This document shows, in pieces, positions 1 through 5,929 of a DNA stretch of 9,692 nt (its first letter is position 1; each line of letters begins with the position of its first letter). Position numbers and translations under genes: made by a program. The notes under the pieces are model-generated. The model did not search any database and had not been told where the DNA came from. It saw nothing but the letters and a program-made list of their open reading frames with translations. The DNA lies in the NCBI GenBank assembly GCA_035315685.1, contig DATFXR010000137.1, positions 1 through 9,692 of the forward strand, given 5' to 3'. The stretch comes from QHWK01 sp035315685 (GTDB lineage Bacteria > Acidobacteriota > Vicinamibacteria > Vicinamibacterales > CAVVIG01).

Positions 1-1616
1 TAATTGTTGTTCGTGTACGGCCCCTCGGTGCTGTCGCCAAACCCGCTGAAGCCGGTGATGGCGATCGACGGGATGCCCCACGCATCCGCCGGCGGATCCA
101 TCAGCCCCGGGATGTTCAGCTCCTTGTTGACGTCGCGCACGTTGGCCAGTTCCCGGCCGAAGTTGTTGTAGAAGTAGTTGAAGCCGAAGCGGAATTCGTT
201 GACCAGCGTCGGCGACACCGTCCACGTGTTGCCCAGCGCGGCCTGATGGACGTGCGTGTCGAGCTTGGTGCCGTTCAGCGCGAGCGCCGGCATGACTTCG
301 TTCTCTTTCGCGTAGCTGTAACGTCCCATCCACGCCGAATTGGAGCTCTGCACGTAGTCCATCCGCTGCGTGTACTGGTACTTGTCGATGACGCGATCCT
401 GGAATGCCAGGTAGTTGTTGGTCAGCCCTCCGGAGGTCGGCTCCGGGTAGAATTCGAGCAACTGCTTCGAGGTCGCATCCAGACGGTTCGCCGGAATGAG
501 GTTGCCGGCAAAGGGCAAGCACGTGCGCGTCGTGCCGACCACGGTGCACTGCGTCGGATCGACGATGACGCCGGCGGGCTGTCCCGTCTGCGGGTTGATC
601 GGGCCGAGGTTGCGCAGCAGCTCGGAGAAATCGCCGCCGCGCATCGCTTTCGACGGCACGCTGTAAGGCGTCTGGAACTGTTTGCGGTCGTTGTAGCCTT
701 CCCAGTTCGACAGGAAGAACAGCCGGTTCTTCAGGACGGGTCCGCCTGCAGTGTAGCCGTACTGGTTCCAGTTGAACGGCGCCTTGGGAGCGGCGGCCTG
801 CGCGGCGGTGAACGAGTACGGTCTGGCGTCCAGCGCATCATTACGCAGGAACTCGAAGACGGTTCCGTGCAGGTTGTTCGTCCCCGATTTCGTGACGACG
901 TTCACCTGGCTCGCCTCGCGGCCGAACTCCGCCGAGTAGACGCCCGTCTGCACCTTGAATTCCTCGAGCGCATCCACCGACGGCTGGAAGATGTAGGTGT
1001 TGAAGTTGACGTCGGTGTTATCCACGCCGTCGAGCGTGTAGTAGTTGAACTCGCGGCGCTGCCCCGACACCGACAGTTGCTGGTTGGATCGCGTGCCCCC
1101 CTGCCGGTCACCAGCCTGCCCCGGCCCCGCAAAATCGGCGCTGACGTTCGGGCTGAGGGCGACGAGCTGCAGATAATTCCGGCCGTTGAGCGGCAACTCG
1201 ACAATGCGCCGGTTTTCGATGACCGTGCCGACCGTCGCGTTCGTCGTTTCGACCAGCGGCGAGACGCCAGTGACCGTCGCCTGCTCCGAAATCGTGCCGA
1301 GCTCCAGCGCGAAGTCGACGCGCACGGTCGCCTGCACCTGAAGCTCGACGTCGCGCGTAACGGTCTTGAACCCGTCGATCTCACTCTTCACCGCATAGCC
1401 GCCTGGCGGCAGCGCCGGAAAATCGAACAGGCCGACTTCGTTGGTCGTCGTCGTGCGCGTGGCGTTGGTCGCCTTGTTCGTCACGGTCACGACGACCCCG
1501 GGAATCACGGCTCCGGTCGAATCTTTGACTTCTCCAGTAATCGTACCGAGCGTCTGCGCAAACACCGGTGCACAGAGGAACAACCACGTCCAGACCACGA
1601 CGAGACTCCGGCGCAT
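1..1616 (-). CDS. TonB-dependent receptor, Oar/CarboxypepD_reg type (N-terminal 538 residues, cut by the window edge)
   Basis: Outer-membrane beta-barrel receptor for TonB-energised uptake; the substrate cannot be read from the sequence. Seen: the frame is open from ATG at 1616 to the left edge. A signal peptide covers residues 1-20, with cleavage after VFA and before Gln21. A carboxypeptidase-regulatory-like fold (residues about 25-105) includes TGEVKDSTGAVIPG and GLFDFPALPPGGY. A plug domain (about 115-245) contains LPLNGRNY, YTLDGVDN and FKVQTGVYSAEFGREASQVNVV, the last split by the domain end. The barrel starts near residue 250. An AAAGGAG Shine-Dalgarno lies at 1625-1631, 8 nt before the ATG. 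Known: this domain order is typical of the large receptor expansions of Acidobacteriota, usually about 1000 residues or more, so roughly half is missing here. It is on the same strand as the PEP-CTERM gene but 405 bp away, so probably a separate transcript. Family call is firm; substrate unknown. Confidence 0.93.
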   Translation of the reverse strand, partial: MRRSLVVVWTWLFLCAPVFAQTLGTITGEVKDSTGAVIPGVVVTVTNKATNATRTTTTNEVGLFDFPALPPGGYAVKSEIDGFKTVTRDVELQVQATVRVDFALELGTISEQATVTGVSPLVETTNATVGTVIENRRIVELPLNGRNYLQLVALSPNVSADFAGPGQAGDRQGGTRSNQQLSVSGQRREFNYYTLDGVDNTDVNFNTYIFQPSVDALEEFKVQTGVYSAEFGREASQVNVVTKSGTNNLHGTVFEFLRNDALDARPYSFTAAQAAAPKAPFNWNQYGYTAGGPVLKNRLFFLSNWEGYNDRKQFQTPYSVPSKAMRGGDFSELLRNLGPINPQTGQPAGVIVDPTQCTVVGTTRTCLPFAGNLIPANRLDATSKQLLEFYPEPTSGGLTNNYLAFQDRVIDKYQYTQRMDYVQSSNSAWMGRYSYAKENEVMPALALNGTKLDTHVHQAALGNTWTVSPTLVNEFRFGFNYFYNNFGRELANVRDVNKELNIPGLMDPPADAWGIPSIAITGFSGFGDSTEGPYTNNN

Positions 1617-1702
1617 AGGAACGGCTCCTTTCGAGAGTGACGACCGTCACGACCCGGGACCCGACGACCAGCGGTGGACCCTAAAAAGCCAGCGCGCACG
1701 GA

Positions 1703-1936
1703 ATGAGAGAGATGGAAAGACTGAGTAATTTTTGCGTCAGCGCGGACGAGGCTACGCCCGGCAACTCAGCAAGTCAAGGCGATCTGCGGCAGTTCTCGGG
1801 CGGAATCTCCGTGTCCTTCAACCGATTGGAGAGTCGGCCCGAGTGGGCCGGCACGTGGTCGAGCAGGAGCGGCTATGAGGTGGTCGACTGCCTTGGACGC
1901 GACATCGTGATCCGGCGATCGTCAGGCACCGAGTAA
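1703..1936 (+). CDS. Possible small hypothetical protein (77 aa), doubtful
   Basis: A 77-codon open frame from ATG to TAA. The product is not recognised. By hand count, third codon positions are G or C in 57 of 77 codons, clearly above the first codon position (about half), which is the pattern of real genes in GC-rich genomes. Against it: no convincing Shine-Dalgarno precedes either ATG (1703 or 1712), there is no signal peptide, membrane segment or known motif, and the frame overlaps the candidate promoter of the divergent TonB receptor. The C-terminal half is the more protein-like part (EWAGTWSSRSGYEVVDCLGR). It could be a small orphan gene, a remnant, or chance. Confidence 0.25.
   Translation: MREMERLSNFCVSADEATPGNSASQGDLRQFSGGISVSFNRLESRPEWAGTWSSRSGYEVVDCLGRDIVIRRSSGTE
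1749..1777 (-). promoter_or_regulatory. Candidate sigma-70-type promoter for the TonB receptor
   Basis: On the minus strand, TTGACT (1772-1777, five of six matches to the -35 consensus) is followed after exactly 17 bp by TAGCCT (1749-1754), which keeps only the T, A and final T of the -10 consensus. Transcription would start near 1742 and leave a leader of about 125 nt before the receptor ATG. The -10 box is weak, so this is only a candidate. Confidence 0.3.
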
Positions 1937-1996
1937 ACAGCGCGTTTCAGAATTCCGGCAGCGCGGCTCTCTAAGGACGTTTGCTTGGCTGGTAGT

Positions 1997-2015
1997 GTCC
2001 GCCGTCCAGGCAGAC
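1997..2015 (-). terminator. Small hairpin after the PEP-CTERM gene, possible weak terminator
   Basis: Read on the minus strand, GTCTGCC and GGCGGAC can pair as a 7-bp stem (one T:G wobble) around a 5-nt loop TGGAC. It begins 6 nt beyond the PEP-CTERM stop codon. No T-tract follows, so it is not a standard intrinsic terminator. It may protect the mRNA 3' end, act with Rho, or be chance. Confidence 0.25.
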
Positions 2016-2021
2016 CCGCGA

Positions 2022-2708
2022 TCAGGCGTCCGGCTCGCGTGTACCCGCGGGCCGATCCTTTTGTCGGCGGCGCCGCGCCAGTCCAACCCCTCCCAGCAGT
2101 GCGGTACCGACGAGCAGGACCGTCGCGGGCTCCGGCGTCGGCGCCGGCTGCTCGAAGTTGAAGGAAACGCTCTGTCCAACGTAGGTCTGCCCGCCTTGAA
2201 CGCTCCCACCGACCCTCGCGGTCCCGGTGCCTGTGACCGGCACTGAAAACAGCGGAGTCTCGTCGCTGAACCCGGCGAAGCCTGACAGCTGTCCCGTCAT
2301 GTCGAACGGCGTCGTGAGGCTGAATGTCGTTTGGCCGCCCGCGATCGGTGGGGCTACGAATGGCGTCCCGGACAACGTGAAGGAGCCGCGCAGAAAAGCC
2401 GCAGGGTACGTCGTACCGTCAACAACCTGCGTCGCAGGTTGGCCGGGAAGGGACCCGGCGGGAAAATTGAAACCGAGCGTGACGACATCGCCAGGATTGA
2501 ACACGCAGCACAAGACGCCGCTGATCACCAGAATGCCAGTGAAGCTCGAGTTCGCGCCGGTGACTGTGAACCCGGGAAGGTCGATGCCATTAAACATGCC
2601 GACGCTTCCGCCGGTGATGACAATCGGATCAGCTTCACTGCGACGTGAAGCGCCGAGAAGGACGAGCGCCATCCCGACGATGATGAGGGTGCGGAAACGC
2701 AGCCGCAT
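2022..2708 (-). CDS. PEP-CTERM sorting-domain secreted protein (228 aa)
   Basis: Exported protein predicted to be recognised by an exosortase at its C-terminus; its own function is unknown. Seen: N-terminal signal peptide, with basic MRLRFR, a hydrophobic core at residues 8-20 and likely cleavage after SEA (residue 26). The middle is Gly/Ser/Thr/Pro-rich and beta-like, with an adjacent Cys pair C67-C68. The sorting signal has PEP at 192-194, a hydrophobic helix at 195-210 and RRRR at 212-215. Odd: 13 residues (QKDRPAGTREPDA) follow the Arg cluster, where most family members end sooner. Start choice: ATG at 2708 has AGGGAG 8 nt upstream; an in-frame GTG at 2717 would add three residues but overlaps that site. 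Known: PEP-CTERM proteins occur in exopolysaccharide-producing bacteria encoding EpsH/Xrt exosortases. Divergent to a TPR lipoprotein of a family linked to the same system. Confidence 0.88.
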   Translation of the reverse strand: MRLRFRTLIIVGMALVLLGASRRSEADPIVITGGSVGMFNGIDLPGFTVTGANSSFTGILVISGVLCCVFNPGDVVTLGFNFPAGSLPGQPATQVVDGTTYPAAFLRGSFTLSGTPFVAPPIAGGQTTFSLTTPFDMTGQLSGFAGFSDETPLFSVPVTGTGTARVGGSVQGGQTYVGQSVSFNFEQPAPTPEPATVLLVGTALLGGVGLARRRRQKDRPAGTREPDA

Positions 2709-2716
2709 CGACTCCA

Positions 2717-2722
2717 CTCCCT
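2717..2722 (-). promoter_or_regulatory. Shine-Dalgarno that sets the PEP-CTERM start at 2708
   Basis: AGGGAG on the minus strand lies 8 nt before the ATG at 2708. The competing in-frame GTG at 2715-2717 abuts this site and would need a poorer upstream match, so the ATG is preferred. Confidence 0.6.
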
Positions 2723-2765
2723 TTCTTCCGAGCGGTGCGCGCTACCGTCCAAGCGTGAATCGCAG

Positions 2766-2781
2766 CGCCGGCCGACCGGCG
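2766..2781. repeat. Short inverted repeat in the divergent spacer, possible operator
   Basis: CGCCGG and CCGGCG flank the 4-nt CCGA, giving a perfect 6-4-6 inverted repeat. It lies 58 bp upstream of the PEP-CTERM ATG. It could be an operator or a leader hairpin, but in GC-rich DNA such a short palindrome is easily chance. Confidence 0.25.
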
Positions 2782-3013
2782 ACGTGCAACTCTCGCGCCC
2801 AGCGTCCTCAGCGTGCGAAACGAATGAACACTGCCAGTTGCGGTTCAGCCCGCTGGCTCAGCGCGGAGGACTGATGCTCATAAGCTGAAAACAATTTGCC
2901 CAGTACGCCCCACGACGCCCCATTCTGCGACATGAAGTCCGGGACCGCGCTTTGCTGTCGCCGGCGCGTGTCCCGCACGAGCACCTCGACAGTTCGATGG
3001 GTTCCGCCGGCGA

Positions 3014-3127
3014 TTGCGATCGGGTGGCTCGTTCGTCCTCGCCGGTGCCGCGCTGGTGATGCTGCAGCGCACGCTCGCGTGGCAACTCACACGGCGCCTC
3101 CGTGTTCGCGACGGAGCCCATTCGTGA
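3014..3127 (+). CDS. Possible short ORF coupled to the TPR lipoprotein gene (37 aa), doubtful
   Basis: A frame running from TTG at 3014 (internal ATG at 3059) to TGA at 3125-3127 overlaps the GTG start of the lipoprotein gene as GTGA, an arrangement typical of translational coupling. The predicted peptide has a hydrophobic stretch (SFVLAGAALVML) followed by a basic tail (TRRLRVR), so it could be a tiny membrane peptide. Third positions are mostly G/C, more so than in the other plus-strand frames here. Neither possible start has a good Shine-Dalgarno, the family is not recognised, and an in-frame stop at 2933-2935 limits it upstream. It may be the degenerate end of a lost gene, or chance. Confidence 0.18.
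   Translation: MRSGGSFVLAGAALVMLQRTLAWQLTRRLRVRDGAHS
3113..3116 (+). promoter_or_regulatory. Shine-Dalgarno that sets the GTG start of the TPR lipoprotein
   Basis: GGAG lies 7 nt before GTG at 3124. Together with the lipoprotein signal peptide that begins exactly there, it argues against the 76-residue upstream extension of the same frame. Confidence 0.65.
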
Positions 3128-5397
3128 CGGTACGCACGCTGACGATCGCGGGGGTCGTGATCGCCGCCTCTGCGTGTGCGCGCGATCCCCGTACGGCGGC
3201 CGCGCGTGACGTCGCCAGCGGCGATCGATACATGGCGAATCGGCAGTTCAAGGAAGCGGCGATCGAGTTCGGCCGTGCGGTGCAGGCCCGTCCCGAGTGG
3301 GCTGAGGCGCACGTGAAGCGCGCACGCGCCTATCTCGCGCTGGGGGACGGCGCGAAAGCCTACGACGCGTTCGCCCGCGCCGCGGATCTCGATCCCGCCG
3401 CTGTCGAGGCGCCGCTGCAGGCCGGAACGCTCGCGCTGAGAGGCGGCGATGTCGAAACGGCGCGGACGTGGGCCGAGCGCGCAATCGCCAGCGAACAACA
3501 GAACGCCGCGGCGCACACGCTCCTCGGTCAGGCGCTGGCGGGGCTGCGTCGGCCCGAAGATGCCGTCCGGGAGATCGAGGAAGCGCTCTGGCTCGACCCC
3601 TCGTACGTGCCGGGGTGGACTGCGCTCGGGGCGGCACGCCTGCGGGATGGCGATCGCGCGCACGCGGGTGAGGCATTCGAGCGGGCGACCGTTCTAGCAC
3701 CTTCGTCAGTGGACGCGCGACTGGCGCTCGCGGAGTATCGCTGGGCCATTGGCGATCAGCGCGGCACAGAGGCCGCATTGAACGCGGCGCTGAGGCTCGA
3801 TCCGCATCAGCGGATCGCACACCACGCGCTGGCGTTGTTGTACCTCTCGACGAAACGCGCCGCGGCTGCTGAACCACATCTGAAAGCGGTTGCCGATCGC
3901 CCTGATGGCGCCATCGCGCTGGCGGACTACTACCTCGCGCTCGACCGTCAGGATGCGGCGCGTGATGTGTTGGTCGCGATACGCGACAGCGCGAACAAGC
4001 CCGAATCGCGCGCGGCCCGGCTGCGCATCGCAACGATCGACTACGCGTCAGGCCGAACCGCCGTCGCCTACCGCGCGGTCGACGATCTCATTCGGCAACT
4101 ACCCGACGACGAGCAGCCGAGGCTGACCAGGGCGCGATGGCTGATCCGCGATGGCGACGTCGCTCTGGCAGACCGCGCCGCGCGTGAAATCGCGGACGCG
4201 CATCCCGACTCGGCGCCGGCACAGTACACGGCAGGCCTGGCGGCGCTGGCGACCGGCAATCTCCAGGATGCGGAGCGCGCGTTCCGGCAGGTCCTCACGA
4301 TCAACCCGCGAGCCGCCGCCGCGGAGATTCAGCTGGCGCGCGTGCATCTGGCACAGGGAAAGGCGTCGAAGGCGGTCGATGCCTCGCAGCGCGCGGTGAA
4401 ACTGCAGCCGGAAGACCCGACGGCGGGCGTGATGATGGCGCGCAGTCTGCGGGCCGCCGGCGATCTGTCCAGAGCTCGAGAGGAGCTCGGCTCGCGACTG
4501 GCGAGGGAGCCACGGTCGGCGCCGCTGAACGTCGAATCGGGCTGGCTCGCGCTCGAGCGCCACGACGTCGCCTCCGCGCGGAGCGCCTTCGCCGCCGCGC
4601 TGCAGATCGATCCGCACCTCTACCCTGCGCAAGCCGGCCTGATCGCCGCCGAAATTTCGGGCCGGGCGCTCGGCCGCGCGCACACGCTCGTCGAGGGCTG
4701 GCTCCGAGAATCGCCGTCGAATCCCTCGCTGCGCGTGTTGCTCGCGAAGGTGCAGCTCGCGGATCGAGACGCTGCATCGGCGGAGCGCACGCTGCGCGAC
4801 GTGACGACGACAACGCCGTCCGCACTGGAAGCGTACGCCTTGCTAGGACAGCTGTACGTGTCGCAGGGCCAACTCGATCGCGCCCTGGGTGAGTATCAGG
4901 CACTGCGCACACGGGGGGCCGCCGATGCGGGACCGCTCACGATGATCGGTCTGATTCAAGAAGCGCGCGGCAACGCGGCCGCCGCGCGCACCGAGTACGA
5001 GCAGGCACTCGCGAAAAACCCGTCGGCCGGTGTCGCGGCGAACAACCTCGCGTGGCTCTACGCGGAAGACGGCCGGCTGGACGAAGCGCTGGCGCTGGCC
5101 ACCGACGCGCAGTCAGCCCTTCGCAATCGGCCGGAAGCGATCGATACGCTCGGCTGGGTCTATCTCAAACGCGGCGAGCCGCGCTCCGCTATCGCCGCCT
5201 TCGAACGCGCGATCGCGCAAGCCCCGAAGAAATCGACGTATCACTATCACCTGGGTCTCGCACACGCGCAGGCCGGCGAGCGAGGGGCCGCTGCAGCGGC
5301 CCTGCACGAGGCGCTCACGCTCGGGCTGCCCGACGCCGACCGCGCCGCCGCACAGGCGACCCTGGACGGCGCCGCCGCCGACGGGAAGCATCGCTAG
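3124..5397 (+). CDS. TPR-repeat lipoprotein, PrsT-like (PEP-CTERM/exopolysaccharide associated), 757 aa
   Basis: Predicted envelope lipoprotein made almost wholly of tetratricopeptide repeats, a protein-protein scaffold. Seen: from GTG at 3124 the product begins with a short lipoprotein signal: TVRT, the hydrophobic stretch LTIAGVVIA, then ASAC with the lipidated Cys at residue 18. The mature part (about 30-745) repeats the 34-residue TPR pattern (for example GNLQDAERAFRQVLTINPRA), with room for about twenty units. The C-terminal NNLAWLYAEDGRLDEAL (residue 640 on) and DTLGWVYLKRGEPRSAI (674 on) resemble the end of the PEP-CTERM-system TPR lipoprotein family (PrsT), whose members are of similar or somewhat greater length. 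Context: divergent from a PEP-CTERM protein gene. Its 3' end overlaps the convergent DinB gene by 83 bp. TPR lipoprotein is firm; PrsT assignment is inference from architecture and neighbour, and a generic TPR lipoprotein remains possible. Confidence 0.9.
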   Translation: MTVRTLTIAGVVIAASACARDPRTAAARDVASGDRYMANRQFKEAAIEFGRAVQARPEWAEAHVKRARAYLALGDGAKAYDAFARAADLDPAAVEAPLQAGTLALRGGDVETARTWAERAIASEQQNAAAHTLLGQALAGLRRPEDAVREIEEALWLDPSYVPGWTALGAARLRDGDRAHAGEAFERATVLAPSSVDARLALAEYRWAIGDQRGTEAALNAALRLDPHQRIAHHALALLYLSTKRAAAAEPHLKAVADRPDGAIALADYYLALDRQDAARDVLVAIRDSANKPESRAARLRIATIDYASGRTAVAYRAVDDLIRQLPDDEQPRLTRARWLIRDGDVALADRAAREIADAHPDSAPAQYTAGLAALATGNLQDAERAFRQVLTINPRAAAAEIQLARVHLAQGKASKAVDASQRAVKLQPEDPTAGVMMARSLRAAGDLSRAREELGSRLAREPRSAPLNVESGWLALERHDVASARSAFAAALQIDPHLYPAQAGLIAAEISGRALGRAHTLVEGWLRESPSNPSLRVLLAKVQLADRDAASAERTLRDVTTTTPSALEAYALLGQLYVSQGQLDRALGEYQALRTRGAADAGPLTMIGLIQEARGNAAAARTEYEQALAKNPSAGVAANNLAWLYAEDGRLDEALALATDAQSALRNRPEAIDTLGWVYLKRGEPRSAIAAFERAIAQAPKKSTYHYHLGLAHAQAGERGAAAAALHEALTLGLPDADRAAAQATLDGAAADGKHR

Positions 5398-5899
5398 CGG
5401 CGCCGAGGATCGCTTCGATCTGCCGCAGATGGTTGACGTCGTGGCCTGCAAACATGCGCACCATCAGCTCGATCGATTCACGTCCGCGTTCGGAATGGAG
5501 CCCGTCGTGCTTCCATTGCTCGGGCGATAGCGATTTCAGCAGCGCAAGATTGCCTTCACGAACGACGCGAAACTGCTCGACCGACTTCCTCGGATCGCGC
5601 GCGTCGTAATGCCCGCTGGTGTTCCAGGTGTCCTGGTTGTAGGCCGCGATCTCGACACCCGGTGAACCGAGGACCAACCGCATCCGGAAGGCGCCGACGA
5701 TTTCCGCGTCGGCCAGATGCGCGACGATCTCGCTCACCGACCACTTCTCCGGCGCCGGACGCTTGCGCAGCCTGGCTTTGGAGACTCCTTTGATCAGACG
5801 ATCGAGCTTCTTCGCGGTTGCCGCCTGGACGGCAAGCGGATCCTGGCGGTCCACATAACCGAGAATCCGTTGGGTGTACTGTTGGGGTGTTTCGATCAT
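5315..5899 (-). CDS. DinB family protein (DinB_2, putative metal-binding four-helix bundle), 194 aa
   Basis: Member of the DinB/YfiT superfamily of small helical-bundle proteins, some of which are metal-dependent thiol transferases; substrate unknown. Seen: KWSVSEIVAHLADAE at residues 52-66 is the family's first signature with H61. The late HxxxH is AGHDVNHLRQI (H153, H157), completing the usual three-His metal site. The start is ATG at 5899 with GAGGG about 6 nt upstream; the longer open frame to 6784 is antisense to the dehydrogenase and is rejected. Odd: the fold should end near residue 165, but the frame continues with an Arg-rich tail (SRRRRRRP, RRRGRRR) encoded opposite the last codons of the TPR lipoprotein gene. 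Convergent with that gene and divergent from the dehydrogenase, 30 bp between start codons. Probably cytoplasmic. Confidence 0.85.
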   Translation of the reverse strand: MIETPQQYTQRILGYVDRQDPLAVQAATAKKLDRLIKGVSKARLRKRPAPEKWSVSEIVAHLADAEIVGAFRMRLVLGSPGVEIAAYNQDTWNTSGHYDARDPRKSVEQFRVVREGNLALLKSLSPEQWKHDGLHSERGRESIELMVRMFAGHDVNHLRQIEAILGAASDASRRRRRRPGSPVRRRGRRRAARA

Positions 5900-5929
5900 G
5901 TGTCGCCCTCTGATGAACGCGATCGTGTC

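Larger units (their letters stand above)
1617..2021. other. Intergenic spacer between the TonB receptor and the PEP-CTERM gene
   Basis: This 405-bp stretch separates two minus-strand genes. It holds the receptor Shine-Dalgarno (1625-1631), a sigma-70-like promoter candidate on the minus strand (1749-1777), a short plus-strand open frame (1703-1936) of doubtful status, and a small hairpin just past the PEP-CTERM stop (1997-2015). No RNA gene, insertion sequence or strong rho-independent terminator was seen. Confidence 0.7.
2709..3123. other. Divergent intergenic region between the PEP-CTERM gene and the TPR lipoprotein gene
   Basis: A 415-bp region that must carry the promoters of both divergent genes. 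I see the two Shine-Dalgarno sites, one inverted repeat (2766-2781), a short AT-richer patch (about 2878-2900), a GGAGG followed by a four-codon frame (2865-2888), and a short frame ending in an overlap with the lipoprotein start (3014-3127). No promoter with two good boxes was found on either strand. Longer open frames here, including an upstream extension of the lipoprotein frame to 2896, have Arg/Ser/Pro-rich shadow-like translations and are not called as genes. Confidence 0.6.

Noticed and set aside
246..1640. Long plus-strand open frame of 464 codons
   Set aside because: It is antisense to the TonB receptor, whose frame has a signal peptide, carboxypeptidase-regulatory-like and plug motifs. 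The plus-strand translation is Arg/Val/Glu-rich with no motif, a typical GC-rich shadow.
2821..2837. TGGCAG on the minus strand as a possible sigma-54 site for the PEP-CTERM gene
   Set aside because: The -12 GC is not present at the required 10-bp spacing from GG, so the key feature of the RpoN pattern is missing.
2227..2874. Plus-strand open frame of 215 codons opposite the PEP-CTERM gene
   Set aside because: The opposite strand encodes a signal peptide and a full PEP-CTERM signal. This frame is Pro/Arg-rich and has no recognisable feature.
2865..2888. GGAGG followed by ATG and a four-codon frame (MLIS), a possible leader peptide
   Set aside because: Too short to judge, no attenuator hairpins, no run of one amino acid, and it lies over 230 bp from the next start. 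Probably chance.
2896..3123. Upstream extension of the TPR lipoprotein frame by 76 codons
   Set aside because: No Shine-Dalgarno and a shadow-like composition; the GTG at 3124 begins a proper lipoprotein signal peptide with GGAG in place.
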